64,000 nt of DNA from Metallosphaera hakonensis JCM 8857 = DSM 7519 (GCF_003201675.2 NZ_CP029287.2:1612001-1676000), one strand, 5' to 3'; shown: positions 53,328 to 63,080, numbered from the stretch's first letter. The notes: a model not told the origin generated them from the letters alone. A program made the numbers and translations.

Positions 53328-54499
53328 TCAGACCTCGCTTTCCGAGCCAAAAGTGAATGCATACCCCATATCTCTATGAAGCCTCTGGCCTCTTCGTCAG
53401 TTGGATACCAACCCTTATTATATGACGATATCTTCTCAGAGTAGGGGGAATAGGGAGAACTCCTTCCCAATATCCTTAGGCTCTTGTTATCGACCTCAAT
53501 TTTTACTTCGCCTGAGACCCACCTATTCAATTCGTCGCCGGTCTTGTCCAATACCTCCCTAAGTGGCTCATACCAAAGCCCTTGATAGACTAGGTCGGAC
53601 CACAGCATGTCTATCTCTCTCTTAAACCTTAGTTCGCTTGGCGTTAACACCGTTTTCTCCAAGTCCTTGTGGGCTGCAATTAAGGCCAATGCTGCTGGCG
53701 CCTCGTAAACTTCTCTTGATTTGAATCCAACTACCCTGTTTTCGAGGTGTTCCACTCTTCCGAATCCCCTAGCCCCAATCTCGTCATTTAGAAAAGATAT
53801 GATCCCGGATGGATTCATCTTCTCACCGTTTATCTTAACTGGTACACCTCTATCGAACTCTATGTTCAACCTTAACCTGTCGTTCTTCCGAACTTGGGTA
53901 AGCTCAAAGGCGTCCTCTGGAACTTCTATCGAAGGATCTGAAATTATATCTCCCTCAATGCTCCTTCCCCACAAGTTTTCATCGATACTGTATTTGCTGC
54001 TTTCAGTCTTTATGGGGATACCCTTTTCCTTGGCAAACGCTATTTCGTCCTCTCTGGTCATTTTCCAAATTCTAGCGGGAGCAATTATCTTAACATTGTC
54101 CAGGGCGGTCTTTAGAGCTAGGTCGAACCTAACCTGATCGTTGCCCTTAGATGTGGAGCCATGGGCGACGTAGTCCGTGCCTTCCGCAGATGCCACCTGG
54201 GCTACCTTCTCAGCAATTAATGGTCTCGCCAACGCAGTTGCTAAAGGATAGACTTCCTCATAAAGTCCGTTCATTTTCACGTCCTTGAAGGCAAACTTCT
54301 CGGCAAATTCCTCTTTAGCGTCTATAAGGTAGTGCTTAGAAGCTCCTGCCACATATGCCCTTTCCTCTATTTTCTTGAAGTCGTCCTTCTGTCCAACGTC
54401 GACGCTCACACTGATTACATCTGCATGATAGGTCTCCTTTAACCACCTAATTGCCACAGTGGTATCTAAGCCTCCAGAATATGCGAGAACTATTTTCAT
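53324..54499 (-). CDS. argG: Argininosuccinate synthase
   Basis: Joins citrulline and aspartate with ATP. N-type ATP pyrophosphatase loop LAYSGGLDTT at residues 5-14 from ATG 54499 (GTG 54505 adds two residues). Further blocks: AHGSTSKGNDQVRFD near 112 and ENLWGRSIEGD near 170. First gene of the five-gene arg/car operon; about 100 bp upstream is the small RHH gene. Confidence 0.96.
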   Translation of the reverse strand: MKIVLAYSGGLDTTVAIRWLKETYHADVISVSVDVGQKDDFKKIEERAYVAGASKHYLIDAKEEFAEKFAFKDVKMNGLYEEVYPLATALARPLIAEKVAQVASAEGTDYVAHGSTSKGNDQVRFDLALKTALDNVKIIAPARIWKMTREDEIAFAKEKGIPIKTESSKYSIDENLWGRSIEGDIISDPSIEVPEDAFELTQVRKNDRLRLNIEFDRGVPVKINGEKMNPSGIISFLNDEIGARGFGRVEHLENRVVGFKSREVYEAPAALALIAAHKDLEKTVLTPSELRFKREIDMLWSDLVYQGLWYEPLREVLDKTGDELNRWVSGEVKIEVDNKSLRILGRSSPYSPYSEKISSYNKGWYPTDEEARGFIEIWGMHSLLARKARSE

Positions 54500-54599
54500 C
54501 TTCACTGCTTACGAAGTGATCTCAGTTATAAGCTATGGAGAAAATCAAAATAACGTGATTCTTGATAAAGATAAAGTTGAAGGAATCCTTCAGTTTAGG

Positions 54600-54782
54600 C
54601 TAAGGCATTCCTTGGTTCTTCGATTGGTCATATAATTTCCAACATTCCTCATTGTCCAGACAGTAAAGAATTGCCTTTATAACGAATTCGGATGTGCTCC
54701 TAGCATTGACAAGGGGACGTAATCTTTGTATCTCATCTACAACTGACATTTTAAGCCTGAAACTTACAGTTTTTGAGGTCAT
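54600..54782 (-). CDS. Small ribbon-helix-helix DNA-binding protein
   Basis: A 60-residue protein: beta strand TVSFRLKMSVVDEIQRL, then helix with NARSTSEFVIKAILYCL, the RHH (CopG/Arc) pattern. It lies upstream of argG on the same strand, about 100 bp away, and could regulate the arg operon or itself; there is no direct evidence for that. Confidence 0.7.
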   Translation of the reverse strand: MTSKTVSFRLKMSVVDEIQRLRPLVNARSTSEFVIKAILYCLDNEECWKLYDQSKNQGMP

Positions 54783-54862
54783 AGCGAGGTAATACTAAGC
54801 GAAGCTTACATAAAAACTTTCCCTCGCTAGATAGGTGGTGAATAAGGAGAAAGTTTGACTTT

Positions 54863-55309
54863 TCAAGAGGCTGGCACGACTATAGCTTTTTCCTTGTTGG
54901 ACTTATACTCCTCCAGCCTCTCCATCATCTTCTTCACTGTCAAAGAGAGTTGATCTTTGTGATATTTCCTCACGTGTTCCTCTGTGTCCTCCCTTGCCAC
55001 CACAGTATTGCATAGCTTACATGTATAAACTCCATTTTCATTCCTCTCAACTATTGGTTCTATACCTTTAGCAAGATACTGGAGAATGGGAATGACTTTT
55101 TTAGCTCTAATTTCGCTGCCACTCTTTTCTATAATACGCTGAGCATATCCTCTAAGCTGATGCTTTGAGATGTTGTATTTGTGGGCCACAATGGCCGGAC
55201 CTTCGCCATCCACTAGGTATTCCTCTAAGGCGTTTAATAGATAGTCGCCTCCTCCTAGTATCTTCAAAGAGACATAATTTATGAGAGATTTTATATCAAC
55301 TGGCTTCAT
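54863..55309 (-). CDS. HTH protein with a C2H2 zinc finger
   Basis: A 148-residue protein. Residues 22-62 form an HTH-like block (VAHKYNISKHQLRGYAQRI), and residues 95-118 a single C2H2 finger with Cys97, Cys100, His112 and His117 (Cys-x2-Cys-x11-His-x4-His), followed by a charged helix. This layout suggests a crenarchaeal transcription factor. It lies between the RHH gene and purM, on the same strand. Confidence 0.7.
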   Translation of the reverse strand: MKPVDIKSLINYVSLKILGGGDYLLNALEEYLVDGEGPAIVAHKYNISKHQLRGYAQRIIEKSGSEIRAKKVIPILQYLAKGIEPIVERNENGVYTCKLCNTVVAREDTEEHVRKYHKDQLSLTVKKMMERLEEYKSNKEKAIVVPAS

Positions 55310-55365
55310 ACTTAGCCACTAGAAACTGCTTTATCATTCAGAGTTTAAAAGGGATTGATAAAATT

Positions 55366-56334
55366 CTATACGTAAAGAAGCTCAGATTTGTGTGTGGTTA
55401 TTCTAATCTTTCCTAAATCATTCCCTACCTCCCCTACAATAAAGCTAGGTACGAAGGGATTCAGTATACGAAGTATTTCTTCCACATTTGTCTTGTCTGC
55501 AAAGAGGATCATTCCCACTCCCATGTTGAAAACCCTATACATCTCCTCGTGTGGGACTCCAGCAAGCTCTATCGCCTTAAAAATAGCGGGGGGTTCAGGG
55601 AGAGTTATGTCAAGGGAGTACTTGGTGATCCTCCTCAACTTGGAAAAGGATCCCCCCGTGATGTGACCAGCCCCCTTAATTAGGTGAAGGACACTCATGA
55701 CTGGTTTGACGTAAATTCTTGTGGGTTTCAAAAGCTCTTCCCCCCAATCCTCCCAGGACAACTTTCCTTGATCTAGGAGCCTACGGATTAGAGTGTAACC
55801 GTTAGAGTGTACTCCGTTACTGGCCAATCCAATTAAAACGTCGCCTGGTCTAACGTCGTCTCCAGTTATTAACTTGTCTACAACCCCCATTGCCGTACAG
55901 GAAACATCAAAGCCGTTTACTACATCCTTCATTACTGCTGTCTCTCCGCCAACCACGTCTGCATCGGCTTCCTTTGCTCCACTCACTATCCCTTGGATTA
56001 TCTCAGAGATGATCCCTTCAGAGGGCTCGTCTATGGCAATGTAGTCAACTATAGCTAAAGGCTTTGCACCAATACTGATCAAATCATTGACATTCATGGC
56101 GACGCAATCTATTCCTATATTTGAATATTTCTTCATCCTTTTAGCTAAAAGGGTCTTGGTTCCAACTCCATCAACGTGTATAGCCAACTTCATGTTATTT
56201 ATCTCAATAACCCCAGAGTAATGGCCTGCACCAAGAATTGTTCTCTTATAAGTGGAGGATATCATCGAGGCTACTTCCCTATGTATGTCCTTTAGTTTAT
56301 TGAGGTCCACTCCAGACTTTCTATATTCGCTCAC
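55366..56334 (-). CDS. purM: Phosphoribosylformylglycinamidine cyclo-ligase (AIR synthetase)
   Basis: Forms AIR from FGAM with ATP. I start at GTG 56334, which overlaps the purD stop as GTGA and gives the family-like MSEYRKSGVDLNK; TTG 56358 adds eight residues. 322 residues. Blocks: HVDGVGTKTLLA near 60, GIDCVAMNVNDLISIGA near 78, VGGETAVM near 130 and ASNGVHSNGYTLIRRL near 173. Last gene of the purine operon. Confidence 0.94.
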   Translation of the reverse strand: MSEYRKSGVDLNKLKDIHREVASMISSTYKRTILGAGHYSGVIEINNMKLAIHVDGVGTKTLLAKRMKKYSNIGIDCVAMNVNDLISIGAKPLAIVDYIAIDEPSEGIISEIIQGIVSGAKEADADVVGGETAVMKDVVNGFDVSCTAMGVVDKLITGDDVRPGDVLIGLASNGVHSNGYTLIRRLLDQGKLSWEDWGEELLKPTRIYVKPVMSVLHLIKGAGHITGGSFSKLRRITKYSLDITLPEPPAIFKAIELAGVPHEEMYRVFNMGVGMILFADKTNVEEILRILNPFVPSFIVGEVGNDLGKIRITTHKSELLYV

Positions 56335-57764
56335 CAGAGACCACCGTTGGGAGCCCAATCTGCCGAGACTCCTAAAGACCCACGTTTAACCCTGTTTTGA
56401 TACGAATACCTTACTATCTCTACCTTTTCCATTTGTTCGTCCAAGGTTCTCCCAATGTCGGTTCTGTATACCAGTTCTGTATTAGCTGAGATCATCTTGA
56501 TACATCCGTCAAGTCTCCTTGACGCGTCTTCAAAGCTTCCCAAGGCCGCTAGTTCAAGAGCTCTAGATCCACGACTAATTAGCTTCCCTCCTTCATAAGA
56601 GATCGAGCCGAAGTAGACTTTACAACCCTTCTCCTCCATTGCCCTCACGTCCAGCTGGAACTCCTTTCCTGTGGCCAGATCTCTTCTCAGCGGGTAACCC
56701 AACGGGGCAACTGCCCTAACAACAGACGGTTCTTCTGTTACCTCGAGTTTGGCCTTGGATAGCTTCTCCTCAGCGGTGAGTTGCAAGAGATATCCGAAGT
56801 CTGAACTTATTCTTGGAATTATGGATGAAGTTTCTGGGTCACCCATTCTAGAGTAGAATTCTATAACCGTAGGTCCCCATAACTCAGTTAACATCATTTG
56901 GCCTGATATAAAACCCTTATAGGAATAACCAGTTTCTTGTTTTATTGCATTGGCTGTGTCCTGGACTATACGGAATGTTTTGTCGTATTCCTCCGAGTTT
57001 ATAAAGGGAAGCAGGTTCCCTGGTCCCGAGATGGAGCCCATCCCCCCAGTCTCAGGCCCAATTCCATCTTGGTAGGCATGCTTATAGTCCTGAGCTAACG
57101 GGAGTGGTAGAAAGGTGTGTCCATCAGTTAAAACGTGGAGCGTGTACTCCGGTCCATCAACTTTCTCCTCGATGATTATTTTCACCTCATTCTTCACTAG
57201 GGACCCAATCTCATCCACGCTCTTACTTAGAGCTCTCCTCTTCTCGTTGGAAAGATAAGCCTGAATATCAGCTACGACCTTAACGCCCTTACCACCCACC
57301 TGTTCTGCCGGTTTCACCGCCACGGATCCACCGTAGTCCACAATAAACTTGGATGCCTCTTCCAAGCTCGTGAAGCTTCTGAACCTTAGTCTGCCGTCGA
57401 TCTTATATTTCCACATTATTTGTCTCATCCAGACCTTTGATCTCTCTATCTCGGCATTGGAACTATTTGGTCCAACCACTGGAATCCCGTTCCTCCTGAA
57501 CACATCGGCTGCACCGTGAAAGAGCGGATCCTCTGGTCCCACAACTCCAAAGTCTGGGCTAACTTTCCTTATTGCCGAATCTATTTCTTCTTGAGAGTTT
57601 ATGTTCCCTTTCAAGTACTCACCTCCGGTTCTTATTACAGCCTCCCTGATACCAGGATTGATGTATGACGAGAGAGCGTACACCCTGTAGCCTTGAGGAG
57701 AACTGGCTAGGGCTTCAGCCATGGCATGCTCCCTGGCTCCATCTCCTATCAGTAGAACCTTCAT
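56331..57764 (-). CDS. purD: Phosphoribosylamine--glycine ligase (GAR synthetase)
   Basis: An ATP-grasp enzyme of 477 residues that joins phosphoribosylamine and glycine. Start block VLLIGDGAREHAMAEAL near 3-19, the ATP lid AVKPAEQVGGKGVKV near 149, and EFYSRMGDPETSSIIPRI near 298, where the usual N-ARFGDPE is changed to SRMGDPE. It starts next to the purF2 stop without a gap. Confidence 0.94.
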   Translation of the reverse strand: MKVLLIGDGAREHAMAEALASSPQGYRVYALSSYINPGIREAVIRTGGEYLKGNINSQEEIDSAIRKVSPDFGVVGPEDPLFHGAADVFRRNGIPVVGPNSSNAEIERSKVWMRQIMWKYKIDGRLRFRSFTSLEEASKFIVDYGGSVAVKPAEQVGGKGVKVVADIQAYLSNEKRRALSKSVDEIGSLVKNEVKIIIEEKVDGPEYTLHVLTDGHTFLPLPLAQDYKHAYQDGIGPETGGMGSISGPGNLLPFINSEEYDKTFRIVQDTANAIKQETGYSYKGFISGQMMLTELWGPTVIEFYSRMGDPETSSIIPRISSDFGYLLQLTAEEKLSKAKLEVTEEPSVVRAVAPLGYPLRRDLATGKEFQLDVRAMEEKGCKVYFGSISYEGGKLISRGSRALELAALGSFEDASRRLDGCIKMISANTELVYRTDIGRTLDEQMEKVEIVRYSYQNRVKRGSLGVSADWAPNGGLW

Positions 57765-58970
57765 TCATATCACCTTTGGATAGCTCTTAGTCATGCAACC
57801 GGTACACAGTGTAGACCTCGATATAGCCTTTTGTAAACCCTCCAAGGAGAGCCAGTGTATAGAGTCTGCACCTAGGACCTTGGCTATGTCATCCTCGCTT
57901 AGATTTGCAGCTATAAGTTCCTTATCTTCTGGGACCTCTATTCCGTATGGGCACGACGACACCAGTTTCGGGCTTCCTATGAGCACGTGAACTTCCTTAG
58001 CTCCTAAGCGTCTCAAACTCATGATAGTATTTTTGAGCGTAGTCCCAGTTACCATGGAATCGTCTATAAGGACAACTCTCTTCCCAAATACTGCCCCTTT
58101 TATGGGATTAAGTTTTAGCTGAACACCAACAATCTTAAGGAAGCTGTCTGACGCAAGCATAGTCCTTATGGGGCTCCCTGTCCTGGTGAATCCCAGATCC
58201 AATGGGATACCCAGCTTCCTGGAATAGCCCACAGCAAAGGGAAGCGCGGTTTCTGGTACCCCTATTACAGTATCAGCGTAAATCGGCTTCTCATCGGCCA
58301 GTTGCTCCCCGATTCTAACTCTCGTCTCGTAGACGTTACCTTCATTGACGAAACTATCTATCCTCGCCTGATACACGTACTCTATGGAACAATAGGCCTT
58401 TTTGGGTTCCTTGAGGATTACGGACTTCACATTAAGGCCGGAGATTGTCACCATTTCACCTGGCAATATCTCCCTTCTGAAGTCTCCGCCTATCACATTC
58501 ATAGCTACAGGTTCGGACGCTATTATCCCCATATCAAATCCGAATCCCCCGAGGCTCAATGGTCTCACTCCGGTCTCGTCTCTATACCCTATTACTTCAC
58601 CTTCCCTGGTTAGTGCCACCAGAGAGAAAGCTCCCTTGGCCTCCTCCAATGCTTTCTCCCTATCCTTGGTGAAAGTCCTTAGGAAGCCCTGTGGGTCCTT
58701 AAGCACACCATCGACCGAAATCGCTACCTCATCGTTGTGTATTGGGTAACCTCTCCTTGATCCAGTGTACCCAATTCCTGCCCACCCATCAAGCTGAAAC
58801 TCTAGGTCCTCTGGAGAGACGTCATTTATAAAAGACTCCATTCCTTCATTTAACATTACTACCCCACTGGTTGCATATCCCCTATGTTGTAAACCTATCA
58901 TGGAGTAGTATAGGAACTTGGACACGTTCCATATTCTATCGAAGGCTAAAACGCCTACTATTCCTGCCAT
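57765..58970 (-). CDS. PurF paralog without glutaminase active site
   Basis: A 401-residue PurF homologue from ATG 58970, preceded by AGGTGA; GTG 58979 is an alternative. It begins MAGIVG where active PurF begins MCGIVG, so the nucleophile Cys is Ala. RYSTxG of the glutamine site reads GYTGSRRG and the oxyanion NG reads DG. The phosphoribosyltransferase half remains, with LIDDSMVTGTT in place of the usual VDDSIVRGNT, and four cluster-type cysteines (YCSIEY, SSCPYG, LCTGC). Probably a partner or regulator of PurF1, or an ammonia-using enzyme. Confidence 0.85.
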   Translation of the reverse strand: MAGIVGVLAFDRIWNVSKFLYYSMIGLQHRGYATSGVVMLNEGMESFINDVSPEDLEFQLDGWAGIGYTGSRRGYPIHNDEVAISVDGVLKDPQGFLRTFTKDREKALEEAKGAFSLVALTREGEVIGYRDETGVRPLSLGGFGFDMGIIASEPVAMNVIGGDFRREILPGEMVTISGLNVKSVILKEPKKAYCSIEYVYQARIDSFVNEGNVYETRVRIGEQLADEKPIYADTVIGVPETALPFAVGYSRKLGIPLDLGFTRTGSPIRTMLASDSFLKIVGVQLKLNPIKGAVFGKRVVLIDDSMVTGTTLKNTIMSLRRLGAKEVHVLIGSPKLVSSCPYGIEVPEDKELIAANLSEDDIAKVLGADSIHWLSLEGLQKAISRSTLCTGCMTKSYPKVI

Positions 58971-58975
58971 AACCT

Positions 58976-60310
58976 TCACCTAGCGAACACACTCTCCAAA
59001 TTGGAGAGATCGTATCTACCCTTGAGCGGGTAATACCCGGTAAAACAGGCCTTACATAGGGTAGTCCTTCCTATAGCCTGTTCCATTTCGTTAACCGAAA
59101 GATATTCAACGGAGTCTGCTCCAATCTCACGTGCGATCATGGCCTCACTCCCCAAGTTCCCTATCAATTCAGACCTCTTTGGGAAGTCAATTCCCATATA
59201 ACATGGGTATTTAATCATTGGTGAACCTATCCTCACGTGTACCTCCTTAGCACCTGCGCTCTTGAGTGATGTTACGAGCCGTTTCATTGTGTTCCCCCTA
59301 ACGATGGAGTCATCAACTAGAATAACCCTTTTCTCATTTATGGCCGACTCGACTACACCAAATTTCTCCTTGAGCACGTCATTCCTGGCCTCATTTGAAG
59401 GCATTATAAAAGACCTCTTAGATGTGACGGTCCTGACTAGAGCCTCCTCAAGGGGTATCCCGCTAGCCCTGGAGAAACCTAGAGCTATGGGTCTAGACGA
59501 GTCCGGAACTGGTACCACTATGTCTCCCTTAGCAGGATGGTGCTCAGCGAGGATCTCACCAAGCTTTATCCTTGAGGTGTAGACCGAAATCCCGTCTATC
59601 TCGGAGTCCGGCCTTGAGAAGTATATGTACTCGAAAGAGCATGTAGTGGTTTGCAGAGTGTGAACCTTCTCCCTATAGAATCCCCTCTCGTTCAATATCA
59701 CCATCTCCCCAGGATGCACAGATCCGACAACCCTTCCGCCGAGTTGCCTTATTGCGGAATCCTCGGACGCTATTACTTTGTTCTCCCCTATTTCCCCTAA
59801 GACTAGGGGGCGGAATCCCCTAGGATCTCTTAAGGCAACTATTTCTCCGGAGACTGAGAGGATTAGAAGAGAGAACGCACCGTCCGCGACGTCCATAAAA
59901 GCCTTAGCAGAACTTTCAAGGCTCCTCCCAGAGGAAATCTCCTTTGAAAGAAAGCCCAGAATGAACTCCGTGTCCGTGGAGTATCTACCAAACTTGAAGT
60001 GATTGGTTATGGTACCGTTGAAGGAAACGGATATCTCTCCATCATCAAGGGGTTGGGCCTCCTGCAACGTTGTTGCCCCAGTTGTGGAGTACCTCACGTG
60101 ACCTATGGAGAAACTTGAAATACCTATATCTCCAGGGTTTAAGGCCTCTCCAACCAGACCCAAACCCTTACTTGTCTTGATTTTCCCATTCTCTATCCAG
60201 GATATCCCTGCAGATTCTTGCCCCCTATGTTGTAGCAACTTAAGTCCCTCATATGTCAGCCTAGTGGAATCGGGTCCTACTACTCCGAAAACTCCGCAAT
60301 GTTCCTTCAT
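58976..60310 (-). CDS. purF: Amidophosphoribosyltransferase PurF (catalytic)
   Basis: First step of purine synthesis: PRPP plus glutamine to phosphoribosylamine. Cys5 in MKEHCGVFGV is the N-terminal nucleophile after removal of four residues. GHVRYSTTG near 70, SFNGTITN near 94 and the PRPP loop ILVDDSIVRGNT near 325 are intact. Cysteines in TTCSFEY, YPCYMG and LCKAC match the 4Fe-4S type of PurF. 444 residues, between purL and the paralog with 4-bp overlaps on both sides. Confidence 0.95.
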   Translation of the reverse strand: MKEHCGVFGVVGPDSTRLTYEGLKLLQHRGQESAGISWIENGKIKTSKGLGLVGEALNPGDIGISSFSIGHVRYSTTGATTLQEAQPLDDGEISVSFNGTITNHFKFGRYSTDTEFILGFLSKEISSGRSLESSAKAFMDVADGAFSLLILSVSGEIVALRDPRGFRPLVLGEIGENKVIASEDSAIRQLGGRVVGSVHPGEMVILNERGFYREKVHTLQTTTCSFEYIYFSRPDSEIDGISVYTSRIKLGEILAEHHPAKGDIVVPVPDSSRPIALGFSRASGIPLEEALVRTVTSKRSFIMPSNEARNDVLKEKFGVVESAINEKRVILVDDSIVRGNTMKRLVTSLKSAGAKEVHVRIGSPMIKYPCYMGIDFPKRSELIGNLGSEAMIAREIGADSVEYLSVNEMEQAIGRTTLCKACFTGYYPLKGRYDLSNLESVFAR

Positions 60311-62415
60311 AACTCTCCCTCCAAGTAAGAGTAGTAGTTCTCCACCACTTTTCCTAGGGAAATCTTCCTCTCATCCAGGATTAAGTCAGGGTCCCCCTTA
60401 CTCACCTTACCTATAACAGAGGCAGTTAATCCCATCCTCCCCGACTGATACATGAACCACTGTGGATCATCGGTTATCACAAGGAATCTCCCTCCATTTT
60501 CTGAGAAAAGTTTCCCCAACATCTCAGAGGTCCCAACTATTGATGATGAGACTATTCTGACCGAGAACCCTTCGGCGATTATTTTAAGGACCGCTCCTGC
60601 AATTCCGCCCTTTGAAATGTCCTTATTCCACTTAACTTTCCCCTCATTGATTCCCTTGATGACTAGGTTGGAAGATATCAAGTCCTCCATGAGTCTAGCT
60701 CTAGATAGTTCACCACGACCTCCGTAAATCCTTCCAAACAACGTCCCTATCAACTCGTTCCTCGTCTCCCCCAAGAGGACGAGATTTCCTTCAGTGACCT
60801 TGTTCCTACCAATCTTTCCCTCCACCAGTCCAGCCATTACAACAAGGGGTGTGGGTTTAATTGGATTCCCGTTCTTATCCTCATTATGGAATGAGACCTT
60901 TCCTCCAACGACAGGAATAGAAAAGAACCTCGATGCCTCAGAGATTCCTCTCACAGCATCCACGAAGTCCTGGTACACATCTGGTTTTCTAGGATCGCCA
61001 AACTGAAGGTGATCTACCACGGCTATGCCCCTGGCCCCAACTGTGGCGAGGTTCCTGTAGGCCTCGGCCACTATGGACTTACCGCATTCATAGGCGTCCT
61101 CTGCGCATAGGTCCTGATTTGCGTCTCCCTTGAGGGCCAAATGTTTTCCATTTGGCAATTCTATAACTGCGCTATCGGCCTGCCCTGGCTTAATCAAGGT
61201 TGAGGTCCCCACTTCATAGTCGTATTGCGAGTACGCCCACTCTTTATTGACCAGGTCTGGATGCGACAACACGGTAATGAGGGCCTCCTCGACGCTGACT
61301 TCTCTAACCGGTCGCGCTCTTCTTGGCGGTCTTTCCATGGGCCAAACGTTTAATGGAGGAGAAAGGAGTAAATCCGAAGGGAGATCTGTCACAACTTCGT
61401 CGTTGTAGAGAAACCTTATTCTTGGATCTTCAGTTATTTCTCCTATGTCCTCGCAAGGGTAATTATATTCCCTGAACTTGGAGCAGATCTTCTCGACCTT
61501 GTCTGGTTTCACAGCGAATAGCATTCGCTCTTGCGTCTCGGAAATGATGATGTCCTCTGGCGAAAGGAACTTGAACCTCAAGGGTACTTTCTCCAGATGC
61601 ACTGTTGCCCCTAATCCGTTAGCCATTTCGGTTACGGCCACTGCCAAGCCACCTCCTCCCAGGTCCTTAATGGCTTCTACCTCTTTCGCTATCTCCAAGG
61701 TCACGTCGATAATTATTTTTCCCGCAAATGGATCTGCTATTTGAACTGCCCCTATTTCGTCCATTCCGCTCAATTTCCTCGATGCAAAGGAAGCTCCTCC
61801 CAATCCATCCAGTCCTGTGAAGCCTGCCAGAACCAACCTGAGCCCGGCCTCGCGGACCACGCTTGGTACAACGCTATCCTTAGGCACTATTCCGGCACAC
61901 GCTACGTCCACCAAGGGATTATCGTTAAAGGTTTCATCAAAGGAAAGTTCTCCACCTACCACCGGTACCCCAACGTTGTTACCGTAGAAGCCTATCCCTG
62001 CAATGATATTTTTAAGTAACCATTTGCCCCTATCGTCAAGCTTCCCTACTCTTATCATGTCAAGTAGGGCTATGGGTTTAGCGCCTTTACTAATGATATC
62101 CCTTAGGATACCCCCGACTCCCGTCGCAGCTCCATTAAAGGGATCTATGGCTGATGGATGATTGTGACTCTCCACTTTTAGGACTAAAGCCAGACCATCC
62201 CCGATATCCACTGCTCCCGCGTCTTGCCAGTCCTCTATGCTCATGATAACGTTTGGCCCGGTGCTAGGTAAGCTTCTTAGGAAAACCTTAGAACTTTTAT
62301 AGGAACAATGCTCCGACCAAAGTGCATCAAGTAGCTTCCATTCGGACTCCTTCGGTTCCCTTCCAAGTACCCTTCTGGCAACTTCCATTTCATTGTTAGA
62401 AAGTGTGAGCATCAT
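60307..62415 (-). CDS. purL: FGAM synthase subunit PurL
   Basis: The 702-residue small-type PurL, which with PurQ and PurS forms phosphoribosylformylglycinamidine synthase. Blocks: DALWSEHCSYKSSK near 28, LKVESHNHPSAIDPFNGAATG near 77 (metal/ATP His), KDLGGGGLAVAVTEMA near 248 and a second repeat with GDANQDLCAEDAYECG. It starts at an ATGA overlap with purQ. Confidence 0.96.
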   Translation of the reverse strand: MMLTLSNNEMEVARRVLGREPKESEWKLLDALWSEHCSYKSSKVFLRSLPSTGPNVIMSIEDWQDAGAVDIGDGLALVLKVESHNHPSAIDPFNGAATGVGGILRDIISKGAKPIALLDMIRVGKLDDRGKWLLKNIIAGIGFYGNNVGVPVVGGELSFDETFNDNPLVDVACAGIVPKDSVVPSVVREAGLRLVLAGFTGLDGLGGASFASRKLSGMDEIGAVQIADPFAGKIIIDVTLEIAKEVEAIKDLGGGGLAVAVTEMANGLGATVHLEKVPLRFKFLSPEDIIISETQERMLFAVKPDKVEKICSKFREYNYPCEDIGEITEDPRIRFLYNDEVVTDLPSDLLLSPPLNVWPMERPPRRARPVREVSVEEALITVLSHPDLVNKEWAYSQYDYEVGTSTLIKPGQADSAVIELPNGKHLALKGDANQDLCAEDAYECGKSIVAEAYRNLATVGARGIAVVDHLQFGDPRKPDVYQDFVDAVRGISEASRFFSIPVVGGKVSFHNEDKNGNPIKPTPLVVMAGLVEGKIGRNKVTEGNLVLLGETRNELIGTLFGRIYGGRGELSRARLMEDLISSNLVIKGINEGKVKWNKDISKGGIAGAVLKIIAEGFSVRIVSSSIVGTSEMLGKLFSENGGRFLVITDDPQWFMYQSGRMGLTASVIGKVSKGDPDLILDERKISLGKVVENYYSYLEGEL

Positions 62416-63080
62416 TTCGCGAACACCTTCAATATCTCCAAGCCGTCTGAGGATCCGTCAGGGGAAATCGTGGAAAACGCTGCCCTCTCGGGATGAGGCA
62501 TTAATCCCAGAACGTTTCCGGCCTCATTGGAGATCCCAGCTATATTTAGGATCGATCCGTTTGGATTAGCTTCCACAGTGGGATCTCCCTTCTCATCGAC
62601 GTATTGGAACACTGACAACTTAGACGCAGTCTCCTCGTCATCTAGGAAGTACCTTCCCTCAGCGTGAGCTATGGGCATATAAAGAACGTCTTTGCTATCC
62701 TTAGTGAACGGCGTGTCCTTTCTTCTGACCATAACCCTAACCCACCTTGTTATAAACCTTAAGCCTAGATTGGGAAGTAACGCCCCCTTTAGGAGCCCAG
62801 ACTCAACAAGAATCTGAAAACCGTTGCAAATTCCAAGAACCAATTTGCCTTGGTCGGCCATTTCCCTTACTCCTCTCATTGTCTCGCTGTTGGCCGCTAT
62901 GGCCCCTGCCCTAAGGTAATCACCGAAGCTGAAGCCTCCTGGGATAACCACACCCTGATATTTGTCTGGGTCAAATCTATTGAATAGAACAACCTCGGCC
63001 TCAGCACCAACCGCTCTGAGTGCCTTTAGCACATCAGTTTCACAGGTTGTACCCGGGAACTTAATTATTGCTGTCCTCAA
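62412..63080 (-). CDS. purQ: FGAM synthase glutaminase subunit PurQ
   Basis: A class I amidotransferase of 222 residues that feeds ammonia to PurL. Nucleophile Cys in VLGICNGFQILVESGLL near 85, the catalytic His-x-Glu in LMPHPERAAF near 203. The N-terminus IIKFPGTTCETDVLKAL is typical. It starts with TTG inside the end of purS (20-bp overlap). Confidence 0.95.
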   Translation of the reverse strand: MRTAIIKFPGTTCETDVLKALRAVGAEAEVVLFNRFDPDKYQGVVIPGGFSFGDYLRAGAIAANSETMRGVREMADQGKLVLGICNGFQILVESGLLKGALLPNLGLRFITRWVRVMVRRKDTPFTKDSKDVLYMPIAHAEGRYFLDDEETASKLSVFQYVDEKGDPTVEANPNGSILNIAGISNEAGNVLGLMPHPERAAFSTISPDGSSDGLEILKVFAK

